Shown: positions 47,374-56,277, counted from the first letter of the stretch. The stretch: 64,000 nt of DNA from Vibrio stylophorae (GCF_921293875.1 NZ_CAKLDI010000001.1:898475-962474); one strand, 5' to 3'. A program made the numbers and translations. Notes: generated by a model not told the origin, from the letters alone.

Positions 47374-49021
47374 AGGACTCCTTGCGCATCAATGCCGATG
47401 GCCGGCTGAGTAGCAGTGCTACGGAAAATACGATAAAGGGCAACATGGCTTGAAGCAGTGCATAGATGCCAATCAAACGACGATCATAGCCGCTGGTGAC
47501 GGCGACGGCCTCGGTCGCTAAAGTTTGAATGCGGCCGCTGCCCAGCATCAAGGTGGGAAGATATTGCGCCAAACTAACGCTTGCACCTACGGCAAAGGCG
47601 ATGGCTAGAGGCCGCTTGAGTAGCGGCAATGCGACTTTGAGCCAAGCGCGAATCGGTCCATAGCCGAGACTTTGTGCGGTGATCAAATAGCGCTGATCAA
47701 AGGCTTGGAGTGGACCGCTGATGCTTAAATACACATAGGGAAAGACAAAGAGTAAGTGGCCCCATGCAACCATCCACCAAAATGGTGGCGCACTGAGTTG
47801 GTGAATACTCACTTGAATCCCAAAAAGTAGCGCAAGTTGCGGGATCACCATGGGTAGGGCAATGAGCCATGCCGGCAGTTGACGCTGATAGCGTTGAAGC
47901 TGATAAAAAATAATCAGTGCTAAAACCAAGGCTAGGGCACTGGTCAGCATGGCCAAACTAAAACTGGTTTGCAGCAAATCAAATAACGCATCGCTTTGTT
48001 GTTGCCACAATCGCGTTTGCCATTGGCTTGGCCACAGCGCGCCGCGTGGCCAGCGCTGAGCAAAGGACCACAGCAGCATTAAGGGCAACGTGAGTAGCGA
48101 GAGCAGCGTCAGCGCTGAAAACCAACCGCGTCCTAAGTTCCAGCCCTTTCGCTTGCCTTTAACTTGCCAGCTTGCCGCGGTGCATAGCCATTGGCTGGCT
48201 TTTTGCCAAATTAGCATCATCACGCCAAGTGTGAGGCAAAGATGGAGGATACCCACCAGTGCGAGCGCGCCTTGTGTCATCTGCGGATCGCGCAGCCATT
48301 GCCAGATCAAAATCGATAAATTAGCAGGACGCGTAGGGCCAATAATCAGGGCCACATCCACCACGCTCAAGCCAAAGCTCAGTACTGCAAAAATGGGAAG
48401 GCGCATTAACGGCAGCCATTGTGGCAAAATAAGTCGGCGCCAAGCACTGGCTGGGGTGTAGCCTAAATTTTGCGCGCAATCGATCTGCGCGCGCACGCGT
48501 AGCTGTGATATCGCCGCCATACCCATCAAGATAAAGAAGGGTACCTCTTTGACGATCAGCGTCAGTATCATGCCAATGCCCCAAGTATCCTGCACCATAA
48601 TCGGCCAATGAATATGGGTAAACCACTGCTGAAATAACCGCGCGAGCCAACCTGATGGGGCAAGTAAAAGCACCAAGCCCATGGCCAGCGCCATATGCGG
48701 CAAGGACAGAAGTGGTGTGAGCCAGCGCTCAATGCTGCGCCAGCGCCGGCTTAGCGCGTAGGTAGCGATAATTTGAAAGCTAAGCCAAAGTGCACTTAGG
48801 GTGCTGAGCAGCGAAATCATGATGGACTGCAACCAAGATTGGGTGAGCCCCGGCCATTGATAAAAGTGGATCAGCGGCTCAAGCCATTGCGTTGGGCTGT
48901 GTAAAATCGGCCAAAGCATTGCCATGATGCCCCAAAACATGGGGGCAAAGACCAGAATCAGGGCGATTGATACGACAAGGTGATGCCAGCGCAGCGCTGG
49001 CATCCATGAACTACTGACCAT
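47363..49021 (-). CDS. ynjC: ABC transporter permease YnjC (two fused permease domains)
   Basis: A 552-residue protein with two copies of the binding-protein-dependent permease domain, about twelve helices. The EAA loops appear as DCAQNLGYTPASAWRRLILPQWLP in the first half and ITAQSLGYGPIRAWLKVALPLLKRP in the second. This duplicated layout is that of ThiP/YnjC-type importers. ATG 49021, overlapping ynjB by 11 bases, is chosen; a longer frame runs upstream inside ynjB. The transported substrate is unknown. Confidence 0.9.
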   Translation of the reverse strand: MVSSSWMPALRWHHLVVSIALILVFAPMFWGIMAMLWPILHSPTQWLEPLIHFYQWPGLTQSWLQSIMISLLSTLSALWLSFQIIATYALSRRWRSIERWLTPLLSLPHMALAMGLVLLLAPSGWLARLFQQWFTHIHWPIMVQDTWGIGMILTLIVKEVPFFILMGMAAISQLRVRAQIDCAQNLGYTPASAWRRLILPQWLPLMRLPIFAVLSFGLSVVDVALIIGPTRPANLSILIWQWLRDPQMTQGALALVGILHLCLTLGVMMLIWQKASQWLCTAASWQVKGKRKGWNLGRGWFSALTLLSLLTLPLMLLWSFAQRWPRGALWPSQWQTRLWQQQSDALFDLLQTSFSLAMLTSALALVLALIIFYQLQRYQRQLPAWLIALPMVIPQLALLFGIQVSIHQLSAPPFWWMVAWGHLLFVFPYVYLSISGPLQAFDQRYLITAQSLGYGPIRAWLKVALPLLKRPLAIAFAVGASVSLAQYLPTLMLGSGRIQTLATEAVAVTSGYDRRLIGIYALLQAMLPFIVFSVALLLSRPSALMRKESYAA

Positions 49022-50159
49022 AACGTTTGAGCCAAGCCTGCTCCAGTGCACTTTGCCAACTTGGATGAGGTTCATTGATCGCAGGGAATAGCGCCATGGC
49101 ATATCCTTGATTGTCTGGATCAATGGCATCAGCTCTTAACACCGTAGGGTCACCCCAAATCGACATATCCATTTTGCGTCGCTGGGCCACTGGGCTGAGC
49201 AAAAAGTTGATGGTCACTTGCGCTGCTGCGCTGTGGTCGCTGTTCCAAGGAATGGCAAGAAAGTGAATATTGGTCAGTGCGCCTTGTTCAAATGCGTGGG
49301 CTTTGGCTGTGGGTGGCAGCGTGCCGCTGACCGCACCAGCAAATGCTGCATTGGGGTTAAAGGCGATGGCCAAGTCGATTTCACCATCATTGAGCAATTG
49401 CATGCTTTGGCTGCTGCCTGAGAGGAACTGCTTGCCTTGGCGCCATGCCACTTTATGTAGCAAATCTAAGTATTGCCATAGTGGCGCAGTGACTTGCTCA
49501 AAGGTTTTTGGGTCAACTGGCAGATAGAGCGCCTCTGGATTATCGGTCAACTCAAGCAGCGCTGCTTTTAAAAAGCTGGTGCCGTGAAAATCGGGTGGCT
49601 GCGGATAGCTAATGGTGCCGGGAAATGCGCTGGCATAGCTGAGCAGCTCAGCAAAATTTTTCGGCGGGTTGTTAAGCTGCTGGTGGTCATAAATAAAGAC
49701 CAGCTGACCGACGCCCCATGGCGCTTCATAGCCATCGGTTGGCTCGGTGAAATCCAGAGTTACAGGTAAGCTTTGATCCACTAATTGCCAGTTGGGTAAG
49801 CGCTCTACAAAAGGGCCAAACAGCAGTTGCTGTTGTTTCATCGCCTTAAAGTTCTCACCATTGATCCAAACCATGTCCACGCTGCCGCCATGATTTTTCC
49901 CAGCTTTTTTTTCACTGAGTAGCAGCTGGGTGGTTTCGGCAATATCGCTGACTTTGACATGGATAAAATCGATGCCATATTTCACCTGCAGCTCTTTTTT
50001 CACCCAGCGCAGATAAGCGTTGATCTCAGGGCTACCGCCCCAAGCGTGAAAATAGACCGATTGGCCGCGCGCATTTTGCTCCGTTTGTTGCCATGTTTCG
50101 GCCCAAAGTTGAGGGCTTAAAAGCAGCAGCAACGCCGCGACAATACCTTTCCATTGCAT
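49011..50159 (-). CDS. ynjB: ABC transporter substrate-binding protein YnjB
   Basis: A 382-residue periplasmic binding protein with a signal peptide (QWKGIVAALLLLLSPQLWA|ETW). VYFHAWGGSPEINAYLRWVKKELQVKYGIDFIHVKVSDIAETTQLLLSEKKAGKNHGGSVDMVWINGENF matches the YnjB group. It belongs to the type II binding-protein fold used for small anions, polyamines or thiamine-like ligands; the ligand is not known. It is separated by 27 bases from the upstream reductase gene. Confidence 0.91.
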   Translation of the reverse strand: MQWKGIVAALLLLLSPQLWAETWQQTEQNARGQSVYFHAWGGSPEINAYLRWVKKELQVKYGIDFIHVKVSDIAETTQLLLSEKKAGKNHGGSVDMVWINGENFKAMKQQQLLFGPFVERLPNWQLVDQSLPVTLDFTEPTDGYEAPWGVGQLVFIYDHQQLNNPPKNFAELLSYASAFPGTISYPQPPDFHGTSFLKAALLELTDNPEALYLPVDPKTFEQVTAPLWQYLDLLHKVAWRQGKQFLSGSSQSMQLLNDGEIDLAIAFNPNAAFAGAVSGTLPPTAKAHAFEQGALTNIHFLAIPWNSDHSAAAQVTINFLLSPVAQRRKMDMSIWGDPTVLRADAIDPDNQGYAMALFPAINEPHPSWQSALEQAWLKRYGQ

Positions 50160-50186
50160 GTGATTTCCTCTTCTATTTTCGGCTGC

Positions 50187-52331
50187 TTATTTTTTTCGTC
50201 GCCAAGTATGAAAACGCTCAAGCCAAGGCATGAGGCGCTCAGGCGCATGGGCGCGTTTCCACTCACCAGCAACGTATTTATTGGCTTCACTTAAGGTTGG
50301 ATAGGGGTGCACTGTGGCAAGGATTTTATTGAGCCCAAGGCCATGGCGCATTGCTAAGGTATATTCACACAATAACTCACCTGCGTGAGGACCAACAATA
50401 GTCGCGCCTAGGATTTTATCCTTACCTTGTACGGTAAGAACCTTGATTAAACCGTGCTTGTATCGGTCAGCAAGTGCGCGGTCAAGATCGCCAATATCAA
50501 AGCGGGTCACTTCAAAGGCAATGCCTTGAGCAAGCGCTTCTTTTTCATTAAGACCCACGCGCGCCAGCTCTGGTGCGGTATAGGTGACCGCCGGCAGCGC
50601 TTGATAACTCACCTTAAATTTTTTCACGATGCCAAATAGCGCATTGACTGCAGCATGCCAAGCTTGGTGGCTTGCTGCATGGGTGAGCTGATAAGGACCG
50701 GCAACATCGCCCACTGCAAAGATATTAGGAAACTTAGTTTGCAAGTAGTCATTCACCTTGATGGTGCCATTAGCGTTGTAATCAAGTTCGAGATTTTCCA
50801 GTCCAAAACCTTGGGTATGTGCGCGACGGCCAATGGCGGCGATCATACAGTCGACCTCAAATGAACTGGTTTGTTCGCCCTGCTGAATATGTACGCGATA
50901 GCCTTGCTCAGTCTTTTCGATACGTTGAACTTGGCTACCTAAATGAAGATGAACGCCATCATGGTTGAGCTGTTGCGCGACCATATCACTACAATCTGAG
51001 TCCTCACGGATCAGTAATTGCTCAGCAAGTTCTAGCAGATGCACGTCACTGCCTAGGCGGCAAAAGCTTTGTGCTAGCTCGCAACCAATGGGACCACCGC
51101 CTAGAAGCAGTAGTTTTTTCGGCTGTGTGGTCATTTTCCAGAGTGTATCTGAGGTATAAAAATCACTGGCTTGAACACCTTCAAACTCCGGAACCCAAGG
51201 TGATGCGCCCGTGGCAATGACCATATGTTGGCAGCTCAGCGTTTGATCGTTTACGCGCACATGCCAAGGCGACAAAATTTGTGCATTGCCAGTGATACAT
51301 TCCACGCCCAATTGGCTATATCGCTCAATGGAGTCATGGGGTTCGATATCTGTAATGGCTTGGTGAACATGTGCCATCACTTGCTCAAAATCGACGCTCA
51401 CAGGGCCGCTGGTGAGACCAAAGCGTTGGCTTTGGGCAATCTCATGGGCGCAGCCTGCAGCGCGAATAAGCGCTTTTGAGGGGACGCAGCCTGTATTTAG
51501 GCAATCACCGCCCATCTTATCCTTTTCAATCAGGGTCACTTTGGCCTTTACCGTTGCGGCGATATAAGCACTCACTAAGCCGCCAGCACCGGCGCCAATA
51601 ACGATGAGATTGCGGTCAAATTGCTTGGGCTTTTGGTCTTGCCAAGCTTGATAAATACGACGATTTTGCACAAGGCTGATGATTTTTTTTGCCATAAGCG
51701 GAAAGAGTCCAAGCAGCGTAAAGGAGATTAAAATAGGGGCGGAGACAATATCGCCCAAAGATTCGATTTGTCCAAGCTGAGTGCCGGCATTGATATAGAC
51801 GGCGGTACCCAGCAACATCCCAAGTTGGCTGACCCAATAAAAGGTACGGGTTTTCATCTGGGTCAAACCCAGCGCCAAATTAATTAAAAAGAAAGGGAAG
51901 ATGGGAATCAAGCGCAGGGTCAATAGATAAAAAGGCCCATCTTTTTCTACGCCTTGATTAATTGCCTTAAAGCGTTCGCCAAAGCGCTGGCTGACCCAAT
52001 CGCGCAGTAAAAATCGGCTGAGTAAAAAGGCTAAGGTTGCGCCGATGCTGCTGGCAAAGGAGACCAAAATTAAAGCCCACCAAAAGCCAAAGAGTGCACC
52101 GCTAAGCAGGGTGACAATGGCGGCGCCCGGTAGTGATAGGGCCGTGATCAATACATAAAGCGCAAAATACGCAAGCGAGCTTAAGATGGGCGCATTTTGA
52201 ATTTGTTCAATCAGTGATTGTTGCTGCGCTTTGGCATTGGCGAGGGTGAAATAATCACCCAAATCAAATATAAACCAGCTGCTAATCACAACAGCTAAGG
52301 CGATGACGGTGAATATACGTGCGCGATTCAT
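50187..52331 (-). CDS. VTT (TVP38/DedA-like) membrane domain fused to FAD-dependent disulphide-reductase-like domain
   Basis: A 714-residue fusion. Residues 1-220 form a VTT/SNARE-associated domain with about five helices and the conserved LPGAAIVTLLSGALFGFWWALILVSFASSIGATLAFLLSR and LRLIPIFPFFLINLALGLT. Residues 240-714 are a pyridine nucleotide-disulphide oxidoreductase: FAD motif VIGAGAGGLVSAY, redox pair Cys277/Cys282 in GGDCLNTGCVPSKAL, NAD motif LLLGGGPIGCELAQSF and AVGDVAGPYQLTHAASHQAW. At the place of the catalytic His of lipoamide dehydrogenase (HxHPT) it has Tyr677 (HPYPTLSE), as in mercuric reductases. The ATGA overlap with ynjA indicates coupling. Substrate unknown. Confidence 0.9.
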   Translation of the reverse strand: MNRARIFTVIALAVVISSWFIFDLGDYFTLANAKAQQQSLIEQIQNAPILSSLAYFALYVLITALSLPGAAIVTLLSGALFGFWWALILVSFASSIGATLAFLLSRFLLRDWVSQRFGERFKAINQGVEKDGPFYLLTLRLIPIFPFFLINLALGLTQMKTRTFYWVSQLGMLLGTAVYINAGTQLGQIESLGDIVSAPILISFTLLGLFPLMAKKIISLVQNRRIYQAWQDQKPKQFDRNLIVIGAGAGGLVSAYIAATVKAKVTLIEKDKMGGDCLNTGCVPSKALIRAAGCAHEIAQSQRFGLTSGPVSVDFEQVMAHVHQAITDIEPHDSIERYSQLGVECITGNAQILSPWHVRVNDQTLSCQHMVIATGASPWVPEFEGVQASDFYTSDTLWKMTTQPKKLLLLGGGPIGCELAQSFCRLGSDVHLLELAEQLLIREDSDCSDMVAQQLNHDGVHLHLGSQVQRIEKTEQGYRVHIQQGEQTSSFEVDCMIAAIGRRAHTQGFGLENLELDYNANGTIKVNDYLQTKFPNIFAVGDVAGPYQLTHAASHQAWHAAVNALFGIVKKFKVSYQALPAVTYTAPELARVGLNEKEALAQGIAFEVTRFDIGDLDRALADRYKHGLIKVLTVQGKDKILGATIVGPHAGELLCEYTLAMRHGLGLNKILATVHPYPTLSEANKYVAGEWKRAHAPERLMPWLERFHTWRRKK

Positions 52332-52894
52332 GGGGTGTTCCTTGGGCTCTTATTGGGAGCATCGATCGCGCAAAAACCTTGCGCTGGTACGTCGAGTGCT
52401 GCATTAAAACTGGCGGAGAGACTTTGAAAGCTAATCAGTGCAGTGAGTTCCATCAGCGCGGCATCATCAAACCAAGTGCGTAGCTCGGCAATTTGCGCAT
52501 CGCTGACTTGTCGGTGGATATCAATGACGGTCTCACAATAGGCAAGAACGGCGCGCTCCTGTTCATTAAATTCAGGGTGTTGCGGCCATTGATGCAGCGC
52601 GGTGATTTTATCAAGCTGAGTGCTGCGCTGGGCATATTTGAGTTGGTTGAGATCAATACAAAAATGACACTGATGCAATTGCGCTACACGCAAGCACACC
52701 AAGGCGCGAAGCTCTGCTGCAATGGGGCTTTTTTTGCGATCCAGGGTTTGGAAAAAGGCACTGATTAAAAAGAAAAGTTTGGGTCGATAGCCCCAAAATC
52801 GCATGGGCTGCAATTCGCTGCCATAGCGGCGCCGTTGCCACCAAGCGAAGGGTTTTAGCCACCATGAGATGGGAGAGACGGGTTTGAGCCGCAT
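52328..52894 (-). CDS. ynjA: YnjA, AhpD/carboxymuconolactone decarboxylase-like protein
   Basis: A 188-residue helical protein matching YnjA: WWQRRRYGSELQPMRFWGYRPKLFFLISAFFQTLDRKKSPIAAELRALVCLRVAQLHQCHFCIDLN, with a CxxC pair (CHFC) as in AhpD-type thiol peroxidases, and MELTALISFQSLSASFNAALDVPAQGFC. The redox-active cysteines suggest a thiol role together with the adjoining flavoprotein. The strong AGGAGG site favours ATG 52894. First gene of the operon ynjA-reductase-ynjB-C-D-F. Confidence 0.92.
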   Translation of the reverse strand: MRLKPVSPISWWLKPFAWWQRRRYGSELQPMRFWGYRPKLFFLISAFFQTLDRKKSPIAAELRALVCLRVAQLHQCHFCIDLNQLKYAQRSTQLDKITALHQWPQHPEFNEQERAVLAYCETVIDIHRQVSDAQIAELRTWFDDAALMELTALISFQSLSASFNAALDVPAQGFCAIDAPNKSPRNTP

Positions 52895-52997
52895 CACGCC
52901 TCCTTGCATTGAGATCTTGCAGGCTCGCCTAGTCTATGAAGGTTGGCGAGATGCAATAAAATTGTTAACTCAATGTATCCTAACCAAGGCTGTGATT

Positions 52998-53390
52998 TTA
53001 CGCCAGCGTAAACTGCGCGGGTTGCTGAATAAATAAAATCAAAAAAAGTAGGATAGGTAAAAGTGCGAGGGTGATGGTGATACCCGTATGGTAGTTGCGA
53101 TACCAAATTTGTCGCGCCTTCAGGTGCAGGATGATGGCCCAAATCAGCAGCAAGGCATTGAGTAGCGCACACACTGTGGTGGTGAGAAAGGGGCATAAGA
53201 TGTTGAGATTGAAGGTCTCGCTCAGGTTTAGCCACTCCAGTATAAAGACCAAACAAAGGGCGAAATAGCTCAATAGAACCATGCGCATCAGCAAACGTGG
53301 CCAGCGACCAAAATGGTCGACGAACACTCGGTGACTTTGATCGGGAAAGGGAGAGGCGCGGCGCATGCATTCGTTCACTGGATCATCCAT
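52998..53390 (-). CDS. Unrecognised small membrane protein
   Basis: I do not recognise a family. The 130-residue product has an N-terminal cytoplasmic part (DDPVNECMRRASPFPDQSHRVFVDHFGRWPRLLMR) and three hydrophobic segments (about 34-53, 62-84, 103-122). The last is isoleucine/leucine-rich. No ribosome site is clear before ATG 53390; an in-frame TTG six codons upstream is possible. It lies 103 bases upstream of ynjA on the same strand and could be its neighbour in the operon. Confidence 0.6.
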   Translation of the reverse strand: MDDPVNECMRRASPFPDQSHRVFVDHFGRWPRLLMRMVLLSYFALCLVFILEWLNLSETFNLNILCPFLTTTVCALLNALLLIWAIILHLKARQIWYRNYHTGITITLALLPILLFLILFIQQPAQFTLA

Positions 53391-53463
53391 GGCGCGTTTG
53401 TAGCGCAATTGAATGACAGCGCCAAGTGAGCTTGTGTCTTTTTTTGTGAATTCTCAGTCAGCC

Positions 53464-53486
53464 TCCCGCTTCAGTGAGAAGCGGGA
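53464..53486 (-). terminator. Hairpin after tfoX
   Basis: TCCCGCTTC / GAAGCGGGA, a 9-bp GC-rich stem with a five-base loop 41 bases past the tfoX stop. No T run follows on the minus strand, so termination strength is uncertain. Confidence 0.5.
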
Positions 53487-53526
53487 TGAAACTGAAAGCA
53501 TATCCCTGTGAGATGGGTTCCGAGGA

Positions 53527-54120
53527 TTAAGGTTCGACGGCTTCTTTCAACGCTTGCCTGTGCTCAAGAGAGAGAACGGACCAATGTTTGCCTAAGATGG
53601 CCCCTTCAAGCGCCCACAATAACTCAATGTTGAGTGGTGAGTCTTGATGCGCCTCGATGGCCTTATAGGCTTCAATACTGCCCATTTCGTAGAGTTTATC
53701 GACGCTATCGATTCCCACTTTTTTAAGCATGCGTTCGGTGCCTAAACGGAGATTCGGTAAATCTTTTAGACGAGATGGGCGCTGGTTTCGCTTTGTTTCT
53801 TGATCTTTTTTCGCCGTGAGATAGGCCTGCTCGCCTTCGACAAAAATCTGATTGGGTGTATTCCACCAAGTATCAACGATGGCGAAGTATTTGGTGATAA
53901 CGGGGAATCCTCGCTTGGTGTAAATATAAGGCGTCATCCCTAGTTGTTCATAGCGAGGCTGAGAAAGGGAGTCTGCACGGAAATGGAGTTTATCGTTTAC
54001 CACTAAGGCAAACATCACATCGCCGGAAAAAATGCCAAAGCCGCCAAACATCGAGCGGCACTTAATCGCGCCCAATTTCTCAAAGAGATGAAGTGAATTT
54101 TTCAGTAAGGGTTTGTCCAT
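53527..54120 (-). CDS. tfoX: Competence regulator TfoX (Sxy-like)
   Basis: A 197-residue protein with TfoX_N (DKPLLKNSLHLFEKLGAIKCRSMFGGFGIFSGDVMFALVVNDKLHFRAD) and TfoX_C (RLKDLPNLRLGTERMLKKVGIDSVDKLYEMGSIEAYKAIE and NIELLWALEGAILGKHWSVL) domains. This layout and DKPxLK start match vibrio TfoX, the chitin-induced activator of natural competence with CRP. ATG 54120, with GGAA seven bases upstream, fits homologues; the frame stays open 26 codons further upstream through the leader. A hairpin in that leader suggests post-transcriptional control. Confidence 0.92.
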   Translation of the reverse strand: MDKPLLKNSLHLFEKLGAIKCRSMFGGFGIFSGDVMFALVVNDKLHFRADSLSQPRYEQLGMTPYIYTKRGFPVITKYFAIVDTWWNTPNQIFVEGEQAYLTAKKDQETKRNQRPSRLKDLPNLRLGTERMLKKVGIDSVDKLYEMGSIEAYKAIEAHQDSPLNIELLWALEGAILGKHWSVLSLEHRQALKEAVEP

Positions 54121-54144
54121 GTCACGTTCCGCTGAATCAAAACA

Positions 54145-54192
54145 AATACTGCGTGATACAAGCCAACGTTCAACGGGATGGCACGCAGTATT
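54145..54192 (-). promoter_or_regulatory. Leader hairpin of tfoX
   Basis: AATACTGCGTG (54145-54155) and CACGCAGTATT (54182-54192) are perfect complements around a 26-base loop, ending 24 bases before the tfoX ATG. In Vibrio cholerae the tfoX leader folds and is opened by the chitin-induced small RNA TfoR. This hairpin is a candidate equivalent, but the pairing with a small RNA is not shown here. Confidence 0.55.
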
Positions 54193-54402
54193 GAGCATTC
54201 GGTAACGCCGCTGCCATAGTAAAAACCTTAGGCCGGTCGTTTTGCGTCCTGTTCTTTCAAACAGTTTGCCAGTTCGTGCTAATCGGCAAGCTTAACTGAG
54301 TCTATCCAATCATCGAGCCATTGGCTGTCAAAATGTGAGCCTAGTTCCGAAAGCCGATTTCACTTGATTAAATCTATCTATATCAAGGAAATAACGATTC
54401 AG

Positions 54403-54435
54403 AACGGGATAAAAAATGTGCAATTTTATCCCGTT
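54403..54435 (-). terminator. Hairpin after purR
   Basis: AACGGGATAAAA / TTTTATCCCGTT, a perfect 12-bp stem with a nine-base loop, 18 bases after the purR stop. The stem itself ends in T residues on one arm, but no T run follows. Confidence 0.55.
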
Positions 54436-54453
54436 ATATGACCGTATTTTTGG

Positions 54454-55467
54454 CTACTTATTCAGCGCCTTTACGGATTGGCGCTCAATCAACTCAGGCG
54501 CCATTGCGAAAGTTCGAATCTCGTGCTCTTTATCTTTCATTCGCTTGAATAACAATTCCACGGCAGTTTTGCCTAAACGACGCTTCGGCTGGTGGATGGT
54601 GGTTAATGGCGGCGAGAAATATGCTGCCAATTCAATGTTATCATAGCCAATGATAGAAATATCATCAGGTACTCGAATGCCATTCTGATGGAAGCGACTC
54701 ATGGCAGCAAGCGCCATAATATCGTTAAAAGCAAATAACGCTGTTGGGCGCTCACTTTCTGGCATGTCGATGATCTGTTGCACTGCGTCAACTGTCTTGG
54801 CGCACTCAAAATCAGACTCCAGCACCCATTTATCAACTAGGGGTAAATCTGCTTCTGTCAGTGCTTTTTGCATGCCACGTAGACGTTCACGACAGGTCAA
54901 TTTGTCCATTTGGCCCGTAATGCAGCCAATTTTCTCGTGACCTTGTTCAATCAAATGGCGCACTGCAAGGTAGGCACCTTGCTCGACATTATCGATGATT
55001 TTATCGCTATGTGGTGTTTCTGGACCCCAGTCCATGACCACCATCGGGAGCTCAACCATGCGATCTAGGGTATGCCAAAGCTCATCGCTTAAATCGGAGC
55101 ACATCACAATCAAGCCATCGACACGTTTTTCAGCCAACATACGTAGGTAATCGCGTTGTTTGCTGATGCTGCCTTCGGTGTTACAAAGCACCAAAGTGTA
55201 ACCATGCTTGTAACAATAATGCTCAACACCGTGAACTACTTCTGAAAAGAAAGTGTTATAGGATTGAGTGACCAACATGCCTATGGTGCGTGTGGTATTA
55301 CATTTCAAACTGCGAGCAACCGCACTTGGCGCGTAGTTGAGCGTGTTGATCGCCTCCCACACTTTTTCGGTAGTTGCTTCTGCAACGAAACGTGTTTTGT
55401 TGATGACATGTGAGACCGTGGTGGTCGACACGCCTGCCATCTTTGCAACATCTTTAATGGTGGCCAT
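54454..55467 (-). CDS. purR: LacI-family purine repressor PurR
   Basis: A 337-residue regulator. The helix-turn-helix [39 protein letters not shown] and the hinge [12 protein letters not shown] are virtually those of E. coli PurR. The effector domain has [73 protein letters not shown]. PurR binds hypoxanthine or guanine and represses purine genes. Alternative sugar-type LacI identity is unlikely given the DNA-contact residues. Confidence 0.93.
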   Translation of the reverse strand: MATIKDVAKMAGVSTTTVSHVINKTRFVAEATTEKVWEAINTLNYAPSAVARSLKCNTTRTIGMLVTQSYNTFFSEVVHGVEHYCYKHGYTLVLCNTEGSISKQRDYLRMLAEKRVDGLIVMCSDLSDELWHTLDRMVELPMVVMDWGPETPHSDKIIDNVEQGAYLAVRHLIEQGHEKIGCITGQMDKLTCRERLRGMQKALTEADLPLVDKWVLESDFECAKTVDAVQQIIDMPESERPTALFAFNDIMALAAMSRFHQNGIRVPDDISIIGYDNIELAAYFSPPLTTIHQPKRRLGKTAVELLFKRMKDKEHEIRTFAMAPELIERQSVKALNK

Positions 55468-55546
55468 ATTGTTACCTTATATCGATGGCGCTATGAATCC
55501 ATGCGCCTTTGATCGAAAACCAAAAGAGCCGATCTTAAGTACACTT

Positions 55547-55558
55547 GCAACGGTATGC
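55547..55558 (-). promoter_or_regulatory. Possible PurR half-symmetric site upstream of purR
   Basis: GCAACGGTATGC matches the PurR core GCAAACGTTTGC at 9 of 12 positions and lies 80 bases before purR. Autoregulation is known in E. coli, but this match is weak. Confidence 0.3.
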
Positions 55559-55596
55559 TATGCGCATTCGTGAAAGTGAGACCGGCTCCGCTGTTT

Positions 55597-56244
55597 TCAT
55601 GCCGACAAGCTTGTGAGGTACTTGTTATCTTCGGCGATAAATGTGGCGAGCAAATAGCTGGCTGCGCCATAAAATCCAAAATTATCCCAGCGTTGACATT
55701 GCTCGGCGAATGTATCGACCCAAGTGCGTAGCAGCTCATTGCTAATTTCAAGCTGACGGACAATAGCGTCACGGCCGGCGTCATCATCTTGTTCACTGCG
55801 TACAGCAAGATTGCCCATGAGATCCAAGATCAGGGCAAGGTGATCGCATGGCTCGTTGAAACCAGCTTGTGGGGTCATCTCCAAGGCGTCAAAGTGCTCG
55901 CGCATTTTGACCGCAGGCGCGCCATTGAGCAGGCCATCATCACAGAGATAAACCGATGCATAGGGAAGGGCGCCCGTTTTGGGGCTGGTTAAAAATAGGG
56001 TACAAAAGTCAGCAGCAAGTTCGAGTTGGCCATCGGTGCGTTTGAGCTGGCGTTGTAATTGTTGCCAAAACTGCTCTGTGGCCGGACGGAGCGCTTCGTT
56101 CTCGCCCAGTGATTGTAAAAAGAGACGACAATCATCGCTGCGATAGTTTTCAAGCGCTGCGTCGTCGAGCTCTAGCGCAAAAAGAGTCGATAGCCACCAA
56201 TAGATGGTTGCGCGCTGCTGTGAATGGGGATCGAGTGTGCTCAT
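55597..56244 (-). CDS. torD: TorA-specific chaperone TorD
   Basis: A 215-residue all-helical chaperone of the TorD family: QQRATIYWWLSTLFALELDDAAL at the start, LAADFCTLFLTSPKTGALPYASVYL in the middle and EPCDHLALILDLMGNLA, the conserved EPxDHxx motif. It binds the TorA signal peptide and the apoenzyme to aid molybdenum-cofactor insertion. ATG 56244, after AAGAG, is favoured; a GTG six codons upstream is possible. Last gene of torCAD. Confidence 0.93.
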   Translation of the reverse strand: MSTLDPHSQQRATIYWWLSTLFALELDDAALENYRSDDCRLFLQSLGENEALRPATEQFWQQLQRQLKRTDGQLELAADFCTLFLTSPKTGALPYASVYLCDDGLLNGAPAVKMREHFDALEMTPQAGFNEPCDHLALILDLMGNLAVRSEQDDDAGRDAIVRQLEISNELLRTWVDTFAEQCQRWDNFGFYGAASYLLATFIAEDNKYLTSLSA

Positions 56245-56277
56245 CAATGTGCTCTTTACCACCTTTGGGTGGAGTTA

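Larger units (their letters stand above)
54121..54453 (-). other. Intergenic region and probable leader of tfoX
   Basis: 333 bases between purR and tfoX, both on the minus strand. It contains a 12-bp hairpin after purR (54403-54435) and an 11-bp inverted repeat (54145-54192) close to the tfoX start. No other gene is supported. The tfoX promoter could not be assigned by eye. Confidence 0.55.
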
